From Halichoerus grypus (taxonomy: Eukaryota > Chordata > Mammalia > Carnivora > Phocidae), in contig NC_135719.1 in assembly GCF_964656455.1 (NCBI RefSeq), positions 80,447,562-80,511,561 on the forward strand: a stretch of DNA of 64,000 bases. Direction: 5' to 3'. Numbering within the stretch: the stretch's first letter is position 1; every line of letters starts with the position of its first letter. Of this stretch, positions 45,800 to 57,639 are shown piece after piece. Made by a program: the position numbers and the translations under genes. Below the pieces are notes generated by a model. That model was not told the DNA's origin. It made no database searches and worked only from the letters and a program-made list of their open reading frames with translations.

Positions 45800-47545
45800 A
45801 CTTCCGCTACTAATCAGCACAAAATAATGTTGTTCATGTTCATATCTGAGGCTTTTCTGTTTCCTTCTCTCTACATACTTTGTTAGGCAATATAAAATAT
45901 TTTAGGCATAAGGCCTATACACAGAGAGCTTACTATCTAATAGACATGAGAATATCTCACTCGATGTAAGCTTTGTGAAGACATCAATTTTTTTCTTACC
46001 AATAAGCATTCACCTAATGAGAGTTGAATGAACAAATGACCCATGTGTAATACAAGGCATATTTATAGCCAATGGGTAGAATTTATATGGAGACAAATTT
46101 CAGCTAGAGTTTTTTCTAAACAAAATAGAAAACTTTGAAGTGTAAAATATGCCTCATTACCAAAAATATTCAAAGAAAAGTGGAATGTTCTCTTTCCAGT
46201 GATGTTATAGAAAGAATTACAATCTGATATGATTTTGTGCAAAATTAAGAATTTTAAGTTTTGAATGGGGGAAATGCCATAAAAGAACCAAATGACTAAA
46301 ATGCTTGTAAAATTCACCACCAATAAAAAAAAGCACGTCCAGATTCATGGAAACTGGAATTAGAGTTTGTACTTGAAGCATGTGTAGTAATTTAAATGAG
46401 GGGCATTCTAGGCAGGGTAAACTTATTAAGGGCAAAAGTCAAGAAATAATAAGCAAGAAGAGTTTAGGAAATTAAAAGTTTTTAATATTACTAAAAAGGA
46501 CCATTTTTATTGGGTAGTACTGTGAGATAATATGAAATGCTAGCTTGAGGCAACTGTTAGTCCAGGAGACCACACAGAACGGGGTTTCCTTTCAGACAAA
46601 GAGAAGTCATGAGATTATCCATCTTTACCATAATCAAAATTAAGGAATAACTTAAAATTGTCTTTCAGAATGAGCTGCTCATTTACATTTAAACTGTTAA
46701 ATAACATCAAAGATTTACTTTTATAAGCATATTTCTAAATGTATGGAAATACTGGATTTCCATAATAATCCATTCGAGGAACAGACAAATTTCTTTTTCC
46801 CTGAGCTATTCAACCAGCAACTAATAGCCCGTATTGGAGAAAAGGAAAAATCTAAACACTTTCCCAAATGTGTTTCAATTTTATGATCACTTTCCAGCCT
46901 GAGTTTCATTTGTGGGAAGGGGGAGATTAACCACTTCTCCCCATTCATTAACCTCATAAAGAACAAATTTTAAATCAAATGATACAGACCAAGCACATAA
47001 AACATAGCTACATTCTGCTTCGCTTTATACTTTGTTCTCTTCCTTGTCTGGCTGCAAAAACCCTTGCATGATTTTCATTGAAAATAACTCCTGAATTCAC
47101 GCGAGGTTTTACCCTCCTTTGAACCTGCACCAGTGCGGTTCAGCTATATTCCCGTCTACTTTCTTGCTGTTCAGGGGATTAAATTGCCGTAAGGATAAAC
47201 CAGGCAGAAAGTCCTTAGATGTTAGGGCTAAATTCTAATTTACCCCCCTGTGTCTTCCTTTTATCATCCCGAACATGTTTGGTGCCTAATTTGGTTTACT
47301 CTTAGAAAAATATGGTTTGGTGTACATAAAACAGAATGGTTCTTCAGGCAGCAATGTGCTGAGTTTTTAGGGATCTTGTAGCTCTGTTTTTCTACTAATT
47401 GGTGCAGGTTTTGAGAATCAAGTAAACACTTTAAAAAGTAGACATTAACACTATACTAAAACTGATATGGCTGTTCTGCCTTTTGGTGATTCTTTTATTT
47501 CCACATCATTCAGAAGAGAAAGGCATTCTTTAAAACTAGAGACTG
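45800..47545. other. Intergenic stretch, nothing recognised
   Basis: AT-rich unique-looking sequence. No V exon, RSS or named repeat was seen. Confidence 0.45.
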
Positions 47546-47547
47546 AC

Positions 47548-47750
47548 GGGCGCCTGGGTGGCTCAGTCAGTTAAGCGACTGCCTTCAGCTCAGGTCATGA
47601 TTCTGGAGTCCCAGGACTGAGTCCCGCATCGGGCTCCATGCTGAGCAGGGAGTCTGCTTTTCCCTCTGACCACCCCCCTCATGCTCTCTCTATCTCATTC
47701 TCTCTCTCAAATAAATAAATAAATAAAATCTTAAAAACAAAAAACCAAAA
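47548..47750 (+). mobile_element. Can-SINE (forward)
   Basis: Complete SINEC. Flanks 'AAACTAGAGACTGAC' and 'AAACTAGAAACTGAC' form the target-site duplication. Confidence 0.96.
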
Positions 47751-47759
47751 AACTAGAAA

Positions 47760-48995
47760 CTGACAACAGTGAGAAAGAGAAATCTATGTTATCAAATAGA
47801 AGGCTTTCTATAATATTATTCAGTGATGGATGAAGGAAGTTTTCAGTCAAAGTTTGCACCATTTATTTTCATCAATATCTACAATCCATCCTGGAAAAGC
47901 AATCAATAGAGTCAGAATAATCGCACTCACTCAGGAACCTCTGTTCCTGTCAAGGGAAGATTTTCTTGGTGCAGAACGTTGGGCGATGCCACAACGGACC
48001 CGTTTTGGATCCTGAATGGTGAAAAAGAACAAGGACAATTTGGAGGAAAGAGAGGAGAAACAGGCATGGGCCATGGACAGAGAAGATTGGTCCAAAAAGG
48101 CACACTCAAGATTTGTTATCAGAATAGGCTTCCAGCATCTCAAAACTAGAAACCAGTGTGGAAAAGAGGGTACATAAAAAGATGCAAGAAATAAATTAAT
48201 ATAACTGCTTTGCAGACAGATTTCTTTAAGTGGACATCCGTGACTTTCATGATTTTCTGCCCGGTAGAGCCTCCATATTTTTGTGAGTTGTGCAAGTTAT
48301 TCACTGTACATGTGGGAGCATCATTCACATCTTAATCTAAGAGACAGAGAAAGACAGCGCTGAGATATGGAGAAAGACAGATTTCTGAGAGCAGCATCTG
48401 AGCCTGTAGATCCAGCTCTGCGTGGAGCTGCAAAAGTCAAAATACTGTCTTTGGGGAACAAGCCAGCATGAGTCAAGATTCTGTCATTTACAACCAAAAG
48501 ATCCATAATTAATACAGCCAAAGGGAGGGGAGAAACTTTTGCACTATTTTATGAGCTGAATTTATAGTATATGGAAGCATTTTCTAGTCAAAATAATTAG
48601 AATTATATAAAGGCAGGTAATTATCAGCTTACCTCCATTATAGTGAATATGAGTCATGTTAATCCTAAGTATGTTTACAAATTTCTGATTGGAAAAATTT
48701 GGAAAAATACTGAAAACATTCACAACTCTGCCACACATAAGCACTCATTTTTATTGTTTCTCTTTCACTTTTTTGCACATTATTACATCATATGGTAGGA
48801 ATAACTTTATGTTCTTTTATTAACAGTCTCATTTTTGTCATTTAAAACCTGGCATTCATAGTTTAAGCTGATGATGATCTACTACTCTACACCATAGGCA
48901 TGCCACACTTAACTTTATAATTTTCCTGTTTGGGGATATTTTGGTTCTTTATTTCCAATTTTAAATCATTTAAAATAGCATTATGGTAACCATCT
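47760..48995. other. Intergenic stretch, nothing recognised
   Basis: No gene or repeat family was identified. Short open frames are on both strands and overlap each other. Confidence 0.4.
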
Positions 48996-49002
48996 TAAAT
49001 CT

Positions 49003-49126
49003 AAATTTTATTTATTTATTCATTCATTCATTCACTCGCTCATTTGTTAAGCAATCTGTACACCTAACGTGGGGATCAAACTCACAACCCCGAGATCAAG
49101 AGTCACCACAGCTGAGTGCCCCTTAA
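49003..49126 (-). mobile_element. Short diverged SINE (reverse)
   Basis: TTTATTTATTCATTCATTCA tail complement, then 'GATCAAACTCACAACCCCGA' and 'GCTGAGTGCCCCTTAAATCT'. It matches the complement of the short tRNA-derived SINE variant. Confidence 0.75.
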
Positions 49127-49639
49127 ATCTACATTTTAATTTAAAATTTACATCATTTCATTAGGACAGCATCCTGGAACTGGACTTAGTGGTTCAATGG
49201 GTTAAAAACAGTTAACACCCTTTTTGTTCCTCGTCTTTCTTAATAACAAACTCCTTTAAAAAGTTTTCTAAATTTATGATCTCTACACCCTCCCCCCCTT
49301 ATACTTGAAGCCACTCCAGTCAGATTTCATTCCCACCATTTCACTGAAATTACTCTTGCTAAGGTCCCAAATGAGTTTCCGATCAACAAATCCAATGATC
49401 CATTACAATTCCTTATCTTACTGAATCTCAGAAAAATGTGACATTGTGGCTACACTCTCCCTGAACCCCATCTTTGCCCAAATTCTGGGACTCTGTGTTC
49501 CCCTGGTTCGCCTTCCACCTCACAAACCACTGTGGCCCAGTCTCCTTCTCTAGACTTCCCCCCTTCTCACTGGCCTCTACACATTGCATTATCTCAGGGT
49601 TCAATTCTAAAACATATTCTCTACCTACATTTATCGTCT

Positions 49640-49838
49640 TTTTTTTTCAAAGATTTTATTTATTTATTTGAGAGAGAGTAAGCCAGAAAGAGCATGAGTA
49701 GGGGGAGGGATAGAGGAAGAGGAGAAGCAGACTCCCCCCTGAGCAGGGAGCCCAACGTGCTGCTCCATCCCAGGACCCTGAGATCATGACCTGAGCCGAA
49801 GGCAGATGCTTAACCGACTGAGCCACCCAGGTGCCCCA
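49640..49838 (-). mobile_element. Can-SINE (reverse orientation)
   Basis: Complete reverse SINEC ending 'GAGCCACCCAGGTGCCCC'. Flanks 'ACATTTATCGTCTTTTT' and 'ACATTCATCCTCTTTTT' form the target-site duplication. Confidence 0.96.
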
Positions 49839-49869
49839 ACATTCATCCTCTTTTTAAATAATCTTGAAG

Positions 49870-50325
49870 GGGTTCAAGACATACCACCCAAAAATGTGCC
49901 ACTTTAACATATTGGTATTTTGAGCTGAAGGCACTTAGAAAACAGCAGGAGCAAGAAGGGCTCTCTGACAAATCCCCCCCCCACACACACACACACGCAA
50001 CTCTTTTTCTTCCCGATAGCAGGAGGTGAGACTCCTGTATGAAAGACGCCCTCGATATCCCAGAAAAGAAGCATTCCTAACACCAGAGCTGGAAGTTGTG
50101 CAAACAGACCTTGTTCTAGTTCCTTGTGCACAGTTGGCCACGCTTGGTTCAACTCAGCATATAAGCACTTAGTCCTGGCTACTCCTTGGGGGTCCCCATT
50201 TTTCCACAAAGGCTTCCCTGTACATGTACAAATTATTAAGTAAAATCCACATGCTTTTCCCCTGTTAATCTGCTTATTTCAACTTAATTTTCATGCCCAG
50301 CTGGAGACCCTAAAAGGGAGAAGGT
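49870..50325 (+). repeat. LTR-like repeat copy 1
   Basis: Shares with the copy at 50.8 kb the text 'CACTTAGAAAACAGC', 'GCAAGAAGG' and a 'TGTTAATCTG' block near its end. A short CA tract is at 49980-49997. The family was not named. Confidence 0.55.
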
Positions 50326-50767
50326 AAAGCTCTACCTCCCCTACGATCTCATCTAGAAACATGGCTTTAATTACCACTGACTTATCCACTGATGGATGAT
50401 TCACAAATTTACATCTCCAACCCAGCCCTCTCTGTCGAAAGCCAGGCTCATACATACTGTAATCTTTATAACATCTACGCTGCATGTCTAATTGACATCT
50501 ACCTAATATTTAACATATCCAAAACATAATGCCTGATTCCCTCCCAGAGGCCCTTCCTTTGCTCTTCTCCATCTCAAAAAAAAAAAAGGCAGTATAATGT
50601 ATCTAGTGATTAGAGCCAAACACCTTGGAGTCTTCTTGAACTCCTCTCTTTCTTCATGCCCCACACTGTCAAACAAACCGGCCACACAAGACTTATTGCC
50701 TATCAGAAAAAGTCTGATTTCATTTTTCAATTCAAATAATGTTACATGCTGGATTTCAGTGACAATA

Positions 50768-51250
50768 ATGGGGTTCAGGGACAGGCCACCCCAAATTATG
50801 CCACTGTGGCATATTGATTACTTTGAATTAAAGTCACTTAGAAAACAGCTGGGGCAAGAAGGACACTCTGACCCTCCTCTGTCCCCCTGAAAGCTGGAAA
50901 TAAGTTCCCCGTGTGAAGGGGTACCCTTCCTGCCCCTGGAGGTAAAAGCTATCCTTATTGCTGGAGATAGGGAATGTAAGGCCGAGAAGGTTGCTTAAAC
51001 AAAACTTGCTACTTCATTACTAATTTACTACTTCAAGCCCAAACCCCTTTGTCTTGTCAATTCTTGACAAATGTATTGTTTCTTTGGATAAAAGATAGAA
51101 AAGCCACCTGCTTTGTTCACTTCTTTGAGACTCATATATCTTTGAGCTCCTCTGTGTACAAATAAATATTTTTCTTCTGTTAATCTGTCTTATGTCAATG
51201 TAATTATTAGACCAGCCAAAAAACCTAGAAGGAAAGAGAGGGGAAAATTT
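50768..51250 (+). repeat. LTR-like repeat copy 2
   Basis: Same family as copy 1. It contains an AATAAA-type signal ('ACAAATAAATATTTTTCTTC') shortly before 'TGTTAATCTGTCTTATGTCA', the layout of an LTR R/U5 region. Confidence 0.6.
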
Positions 51251-51297
51251 CTCTTTTCCCTGCAACAACCAATTCATTTCTAAATGCTAATTCTAAG

Positions 51298-51392
51298 ATG
51301 ATAGATGATAGATAGATAGATGATAGATAGATAGATAGATAGATGATAGATAGATAGATAGATGATAGATGATAGATGATAGATAGATAGAT

Positions 51393-51435
<43 letters not shown>
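51298..51435. repeat. (GATA)n microsatellite
   Basis: About 130 bases of GATA tetranucleotides interrupted by GATGATA. Confidence 0.98.
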
Positions 51436-51459
51436 GCAAGGAATCTTGTCTTGAGGTTG

Positions 51460-52075
51460 CTGCCTAATTGAAGCATATCCCTGTCTTGTTATAGTTCTTG
51501 CTTAGCTGTTAAGAACTCTCCCTCTGAAGAAACCAATAAATTATCTCCTTGTGTGGTACTTTGGAGATTTTGGCACACTGGAGTAATACACCATAGTAAT
51601 AAGATTCAGGATGGTTGAAACATATACTTTTTTTTTTTAAGGGAAGGGTAGAGTGGAAAGGGAAATGGGAAAGCACAGCAGCATGACATCGGGATCTCAA
51701 GCATGCTCTAGAGCAGACCAGTTTTAAGAAAATCATATACACAATTGGATTCCTCTAGAATTATCTATGCCTACATAACCCATGGGAAGTCTTCATACAA
51801 CTCTGAGAGTACATGAACCCCAGTTTGAAGACTACTGGTCTAAAATGGGACACTATCACAATCTAGCAGAAGTATCTAGAAGAGATACAAGTTATTACAA
51901 CAAACGGAGGAGTTATTTTCCCCACCACACACACACACACACACACACACACTGATTTGAGATACTTTCTACCATATACTAAATATCCATATGCAGTTGG
52001 ACCTCTTTATTGACCTGCCATTCCATTGAATTGACCCGTCTGCTCCTCTTAGTTTGCACTTAAGAGTTTTCCTTC
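51460..52075. other. Intergenic stretch with a CA microsatellite
   Basis: CA repeat at about 51924-51952. Otherwise nothing recognised. Confidence 0.5.
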
Positions 52076-52079
52076 TTTT

Positions 52080-52620
52080 CTCTTTCTTTTTACTTTTATG
52101 CAATAGAAGATGTGCTCTTTTCTTCCACATGTTCTTTTGGTTTTGTGTATAAATGCTGTATTTAAGTTGTTGTTTATATTATAACCTGTCTTTTGGTAGT
52201 GGTTTTTTTCTTCTCTTTTAGGTATTCTGGCATATAATCATTTCATCTGTAAACATGCAGGTGATATTTTACTACTTTCTTTACAATTTTTATGCTTCTA
52301 ATTCTTTTTCTCTGAGCTGACCACATTATCTAGTAGCTCCAACACAATGTTAAGTAGTGGGAAAGATAGCGAACTCTGTCTTTCTCTTAACTTTCATAGG
52401 GAAGTTTCTAGCATTTCCCCATAAGGAGGTGCTGGTTTGGACATATGCATTTTTTTGTTGTTGTTAAGGAATTCATTAGTAATTCCTTTTTTTTTTTTTA
52501 GTGTTTTTAACATGAATGCGTGTTGTATTTTATCAATGCCTTTTCTGCATCATTGGAGATGTTCATATGATCTTTCTTCCTAGCTCTTATGCCAGTTATG
52601 AAGCTACTCATTCATAAATG
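52080..52620 (-). mobile_element. Old L1 fragment, reverse
   Basis: Reverse L1 ORF2-like text ('GTAAACATGCAGGTGATATT', 'TTTATCAATGCCTTTTCTGC'), decayed. Confidence 0.6.
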
Positions 52621-52624
52621 CAAA

Positions 52625-53800
52625 TACTTGGCTCCTGTACTTTGCTTATATTGTTTTAAGTGCTGATGCCTATCACACACTGCCCCCTAGAGTTCATTAA
52701 CTTTATATGTGTTTTTCCAGTCTCCCCAACTGTATAATTGGAATATTCTATTTTGCAACATTTTATTAAACATTCCTACACCGTTAAGTTGCATGAACTT
52801 CTGGTAGCAGGCACTCAACAGTTGACCTACTACAACCCCTGTCTATCACTGCTCGGAAAAATTGTCAATCCCCTTTAACTAGACACATTCCTGTTGGTAC
52901 CTACCTGGAATTTTGAAATCATCATACCTGAGACAGGAAAGAAAAAAAAAATTCCAAGGGAAACTCTCATATAAGTGTTACTTCTTCCAAAAAACTAAAA
53001 CAATTCCTTCTATTCTTCCCAGACTAAATTCCCACCTTTAAGAGCATTCCTGTAAGTATCCTTATCAGTAGAGAGAAAATCTTAAGAAAGACACCTAGAA
53101 GTTTTGCTAGCATTTCTGTGGTTACAGATTTGATGAGATTTGACAGTGCTCTGATTAGAAATCATGTTCTCAAGAAAGTGTACCAACTTACAAATAACCA
53201 GATCCTCCAGCGACCACCCCACGTTTCTGTTGGTTTCTTCACTAGCCGAAATCAGAGGACAGAGGAAGGCAGAGCACAGTTCACCTCTGACTTTGCATCT
53301 CTGAGAGGGAGCTAACTCCAATCTGAGTTACAATTACACTGCGCTTCAAGAAAAGTGCTGGAAGGAGCAGTATCCCCATTGTACGTAATTTCATACATGA
53401 AGAATGGAACTAATACCCATAATTAACATCAGAGAAGATCACAGCTCTTTACTCATCACCAACTCTCGGCCACTTACCTCAGACCCACAGTAAGAAGTGA
53501 AGGAGGGAAGGATGGCGGTAGGTGCGCCAGGACCAGCACTTTGTCCAAGGAATAGAGCTGAGGAAATGTGTTTAAGTGGTAAGTACTTAGAATCATCAGA
53601 GTGAGGACTGGAGGCAAAGAACAGAAGAGAACTTCTTCCTTAATCTCTCTTCTTCCAGTCCCTAATCCTTTCTGTAAATATAGGAAACCAGAAAACAGAG
53701 TTTCAGATAGCTAATATGTAAAAGCTAATGTGAGAAATTACTGGGATTTGCTCAGGTGCCCAGACTGAAATATAAGAAACACTCAGATTTTTGCAAAACC
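52625..53800. other. Intergenic stretch, nothing recognised
   Basis: No V exon, RSS or named repeat was seen. Confidence 0.45.
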
Positions 53801-53826
53801 ACATTTTTTAAAGAATTTTCCTTATT

Positions 53827-54009
53827 GAGCACCTGGGTGGCTCAGTCAGTTAAGTGCCTGCCTTTGGCTCAGGTCATGATCTCAGGGTCCTGGGACCAAG
53901 CCCCAAGTCAGGCTCCCTGCTCAGCAGGGAGTCTGCTTCTCCCTCTACCTCCTCCCCTCACCCTGCTCATGCCTTCTCTTTCTCAAATGAATGAATAAAA
54001 TCTTTAAAA
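53827..54009 (+). mobile_element. Can-SINE (forward) inside an inverted-repeat arm
   Basis: SINEC with head 'GAGCACCTGGGTGGCTCAGT' and tail AATGAATGAATAAAATCTTT. 'AAAGAATTTTCCTTATT' is repeated on both sides (53810-53826 and about 54014-54030) as its target-site duplication. Confidence 0.95.
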
Positions 54010-54013
54010 ACAA

Positions 54014-54165
54014 AAAGAATTTTCCTTATTTATTTTACATTCCTTGGAATAAACCCCAGAGGGACCCCTGGGGTCCCTGTAGATTTCATTTCCAGGGCTA
54101 CATCATATCCCTCTCTTGGCCCTTCCCCTCTCCCTCACTCACAGGTTAGCTGGACACACAAGAGC
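54014..54165 (-). repeat. Inverted-repeat left arm: inverted copy of a V-gene leader/intron
   Basis: Reverse complement of 54947-55103, with about 11 mismatches over roughly 150 bases. It carries an inverted copy of the last 20 or so bases of the leader exon of the V gene at 54.9 kb, its donor site, and about 130 bases of intron. The short outer end of the arm continues across the SINE to about 53803. Confidence 0.92.
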
Positions 54166-54917
54166 CTTTTCAATGTGAGCCAGATACCAGGCTGTTTTCT
54201 CACATCTGAGAACATATTACAAGAAAAGATACTATATTTCCCTCCTTTATATTTTCAGAGGGAATTTAGAGAAGGTCTAACTTTTTCAACTAATTTAAAC
54301 CTGTCCAGATTGAAAGATATAACAAAGCCATGGCAGACTCTAACCAACTGAGGGAAAGGATCAGATCTTTTCTCAACCTTTGATTTATACCCCTCAGAAT
54401 GTAGTCAGGAGTCACACAGGCAAAGAACTTCGTAGATTTCCATTAAATGTGAGGAGTGGGAGGAAGAGAGTTCCAGGCACGAAGAATATTCGGAAGGTCA
54501 TCACTGGAGAACATTTTAACACTATGTTTTGTTTTCTTTCCTTTTCGTTTGCTTTTCCCTCTCTGTACGGTCTATGTTCCTTTGATCTACCAGAACAAGT
54601 TACATTGTATTAAGGAAAAAATGAAAAAAAAATTTTTAATTAAAAATTTGAGACCACATGGGGGCAATGCTTCCATGGGTAGAAGTGACTGGCTGGGAAC
54701 TAGAACTGTGTGATGGGAGAAGCAGGAAAGAAGATATTCAATGACGAGTTTGATGTGACAGGTCAGATTTTGATTGGTTGTGAAAACAGAATGAAGACCA
54801 CCCAAGCTTCCAAACCAAAAGGAGCAGAAGAATCTAGAGCAGTGAACCACTCCCACTGAACATCGTCGGTTCCAGGCCTCCAAACTGAATCCTCAGAGAC
54901 TCCAGGAAGAAGTAAGA

Positions 54918-55464
54918 ATGGAGATTCCCCTGAGAGCTTCACTGATGCTCCTGTGTGTCCAGCTAAACTGTGAGTGAGGGAGAGGGGAAGGGCCAAGGGA
55001 GGGATATGGTGCGGCTCTGGAAATGAAATCTACAGGGACCCCAGGGATCCCTCCGGGGTTTATTCTAAGGAATGTAAAATAAATAAGGAGAATTCTTTAA
55101 AAAACAAAACAACAATAACAACAACAACAAAAGTTTCTCATCTATGAAAATCTTCTCACTCCTCCTGAACAGGGTCAAATGGACAGCCACCAATGCAACA
55201 GGGCCCTCCCGACCTGAAAGTTCAGGAAAGAAAGAGCTTCACAGTGAACTGCAGTTACAGAGAAAATATTTTGGGTTTCTTGCAATGGTTGAGGCAGGAT
55301 CCTGGGGAAAGCCTCCGCATTCTGATAGAAATGCAATCAAACGAGAAGGAGAAGTTCAGTGGAAGATTCACAGCCAGTCTTAACAGAGAGGATCAGTACT
55401 TTTCCCTGCACGTGAACGATTCTCACCTCCATGACTCAACCACGTTCCTGTGCGCAGCGAGTAG
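54918..55464 (+). CDS. TCR alpha V gene, subgroup unassigned, apparently functional
   Basis: The leader exon is 54918-54969 (52 nt, [17 protein letters not shown], donor GTGAGT). The V exon is 55173-55464, after 'CTGAACAG', and starts [17 protein letters not shown]. The first cysteine (VNCSYR), the tryptophan ([10 protein letters not shown]), framework-3 [20 protein letters not shown] and the second cysteine (FLCAASS) are all present, with no stop. No human TRAV subgroup I remember matches well; FR2 is a little like TRAV21 and TRAV12. It may belong to a subgroup present in carnivores or artiodactyls but not in human, which is a guess. An RSS follows. The open frame runs on past the RSS to 55828; that extension is read-through of non-coding DNA. 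The last 20 or so bases of the leader exon and much of the intron lie in the right arm of the inverted repeat. Confidence 0.88.
54947..55103 (+). repeat. Inverted-repeat right arm
   Basis: Overlaps the end of the leader exon and the intron of the V gene at 54.9 kb. It pairs with 54014-54165 in inverted orientation and ends at an A-rich tract (55097-55132). Confidence 0.92.
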
Positions 55465-55503
55465 CACTGTGCTGCTCACGCACCTGTGCCCTGCACCCAA
55501 GCT
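55465..55503 (+). other. 23-RSS of the unassigned V gene
   Basis: Heptamer CACTGTG (55465-55471), 23-base spacer, nonamer ACCCAAGCT (55495-55503), a partial match to ACAAAAACC. Confidence 0.8.
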
Positions 55504-55829
55504 CTGCTCAGCGCTGCACCCTCTTCTACAAGGGCTCCAGGGCACTGACTTTAACTTTGAGCAAAGGGAAACACGAGGGGCTTTTTATAACCTGATGTCA
55601 AATATTTCATTTGAAGATCATGGGCAGAGGGATGATGTTTTCAAACACCATCTAATGTATTTTGTTTCTCAGTGTGAAGTCTTTACTCTGTTAAAACTAG
55701 TCCAAAATCCTGAGGCTCAATATCAGAAAGGAGAGAGAACTAAAGAGCAAAGAGAGAACAGAATAAAATTTTTGCCCTTGAGCTCCTTTGTAGACTTTTA
55801 CAAATATACTGAAAATACAAAATCTTAAA

Positions 55830-56430
55830 AGCCATGACTGTCAAATTCAGTAGTGAAAGAAAATAGATTTTGACATTCTGAAAAGACTGGCTTAGAAGAT
55901 CAAGTACCAAAAGCTGAGGGAAAACGGTTTAAAGTTTATAAAGGGCAGAGTGTAAAGATAGCACAGTATGGTTGAAAATCTGGTTCCTCCCGAAAAGAGG
56001 ATAAAAGTCCAACTGGCTGGCTAGGGGAGAGTCAAAGGAGGTATAGCCAGAAGTTATAAGCCAGCTGTCTTTGAAAAGTGCCCCACATCTGCTCTTCTCT
56101 AGGGTCAGAACCCTGAGCAGGTGAATGGGAGGAGGGCAAGTCACACTTGGGGTGACCATGAACCGAGGAGCAGTGAGTGTAAGCGCAGTGTTTGGATCGT
56201 TGGGTCTCACATCAATACCCACCACAGAACATCCACTACAAGGAAGTGCCCAACAACCACGCGGACAAGGTGATCCCTCCAGAGGACGTCACCAGCCTGT
56301 CTCTAGTCTATTTCAATGCTTAAGTAAGATTATGAACAGATTAACCAAGTTGACAGAAGTTCTCCATGAGCCCAGAAGCATGGGTTTTCTCTCACTACGT
56401 TGGATTTAGCTCCTTTGCTGCCAAATATCC
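55830..56430. other. Intergenic stretch, nothing recognised
   Basis: No V exon, RSS or named repeat. Ends at the start of the ERV-L remnant. Confidence 0.45.
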
Positions 56431-57460
56431 AACCTGTCAACAGCAGACACAACATTGAGGTTTCAATATGCAATCACCTCTCAAGGAGACCAACCAGCCA
56501 CTGGTTGTCAAATTGATTACACTGGACCACTTCCACTCTGGAGGTAGCAGAAATCTTTTCTTATCAGGGTTAATACATACTCTGGGCATGATCTGCCTTC
56601 CCTCCACACTGCCACACATAGCAGCATGAACTGAGGGCTCAGAGTGGCTGGTTGATTATCATGATGATTATAGGATTTCACATCCCTTTGCATCAACAAA
56701 TTCACTTAATAGCAAGGAGGTGTGACAATGGGCATGTGACCATTGGGGATACTGACACTCCTACAGTATTATCAACAAACCACACTGGAATGATCACTTA
56801 AAGGTCAGGTAAAGCCCCAGTTAAGGACAGTGCTCTGAGATCTTGGAGAGCTATTCCCTATGATGCTATGTTCCTATTAGATAAAACACATGGGCCTGGG
56901 AGCCAAGGGGTAGAAGTAGGACTATCTCCCCACCAACTCTTACTTTCAATGACTCACTTGGATGTTGATGCTTCCTGTTCTCACACTGTTCTGGACTAGA
57001 GGATCTGTTTCCCTTTGAAGGGAAAGGAAAGGGGGATACTGCTACCAGGGAAACACAGAGAAGTTTTCACCTCATCTAAAGTTACATATACCACTTGGTC
57101 ATTTGGAGGTCCTCATGCCAGAACACCAGAAGGCCAAGAAAGGAATTACTACACTGGCAGGGGCAATCAATTTTGATTATCATGAGGATATAGGGTGGTT
57201 GCTACCCAATGGGAGCTGGGAAAATATGGCTAAATCTCAGGGTATTCACTGGGATGACTTATAGTGCTTTCATGACAGTGGTTACTATAAATAAGCAATT
57301 GTAGCAACTATGACCTGACAAGGGAAGAATAATGAGGGGCTTAGACCCTTCGGGGATAAAGATCTTGGTTATCCCATTGAGATAGAAACTTAGACCAATA
57401 GATGTATTAGCCAAATTTGGAAGGATCAAGAATGAGTGGTATAGAAGGTAGACTGAGAGA
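56431..57460 (+). mobile_element. ERV-L pol remnant: integrase to dUTPase region
   Basis: Forward, heavily decayed endogenous retrovirus of the ERV-L type. In order I recognise integrase-core-like text from about 56450 (including 'GATTACACTGGACCACTTCC'), then the integrase C-terminal part (about 56870-57050), then a dUTPase-like region (about 57110-57380, with 'GATTATCATGAGG'). Stops and indels break every frame, so it is an inactive fossil. The family call comes from memory of ERV-L internal sequence. Confidence 0.8.
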
Positions 57461-57639
57461 GACAATAAATACGAATTACAGCCATGAAATCAACTATTGC
57501 AATTACAATTTGTCTCATTAATCCTGTTAATCTTTTTTTTAAAGAACTGGTGATCCAGTGGATTTGACATAGAGCATAAGTGGATCTCAACAGTGCAAGT
57601 ACAGATGCTGTTGGTGTTCTATTCACAGCCCCTTGACAG

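Noticed and set aside
51225..51476. Ile/Tyr/Leu/Ser repeat protein on the - strand; also repeat spacing that might suggest a CRISPR-like array
   Set aside because: Pure (GATA)n microsatellite in a mammalian locus. There are no spacers.
55465..55828. Extension of the V exon frame to 211 codons
   Set aside because: It passes through the RSS heptamer. In a V gene the exon ends there, so the extension is chance read-through.
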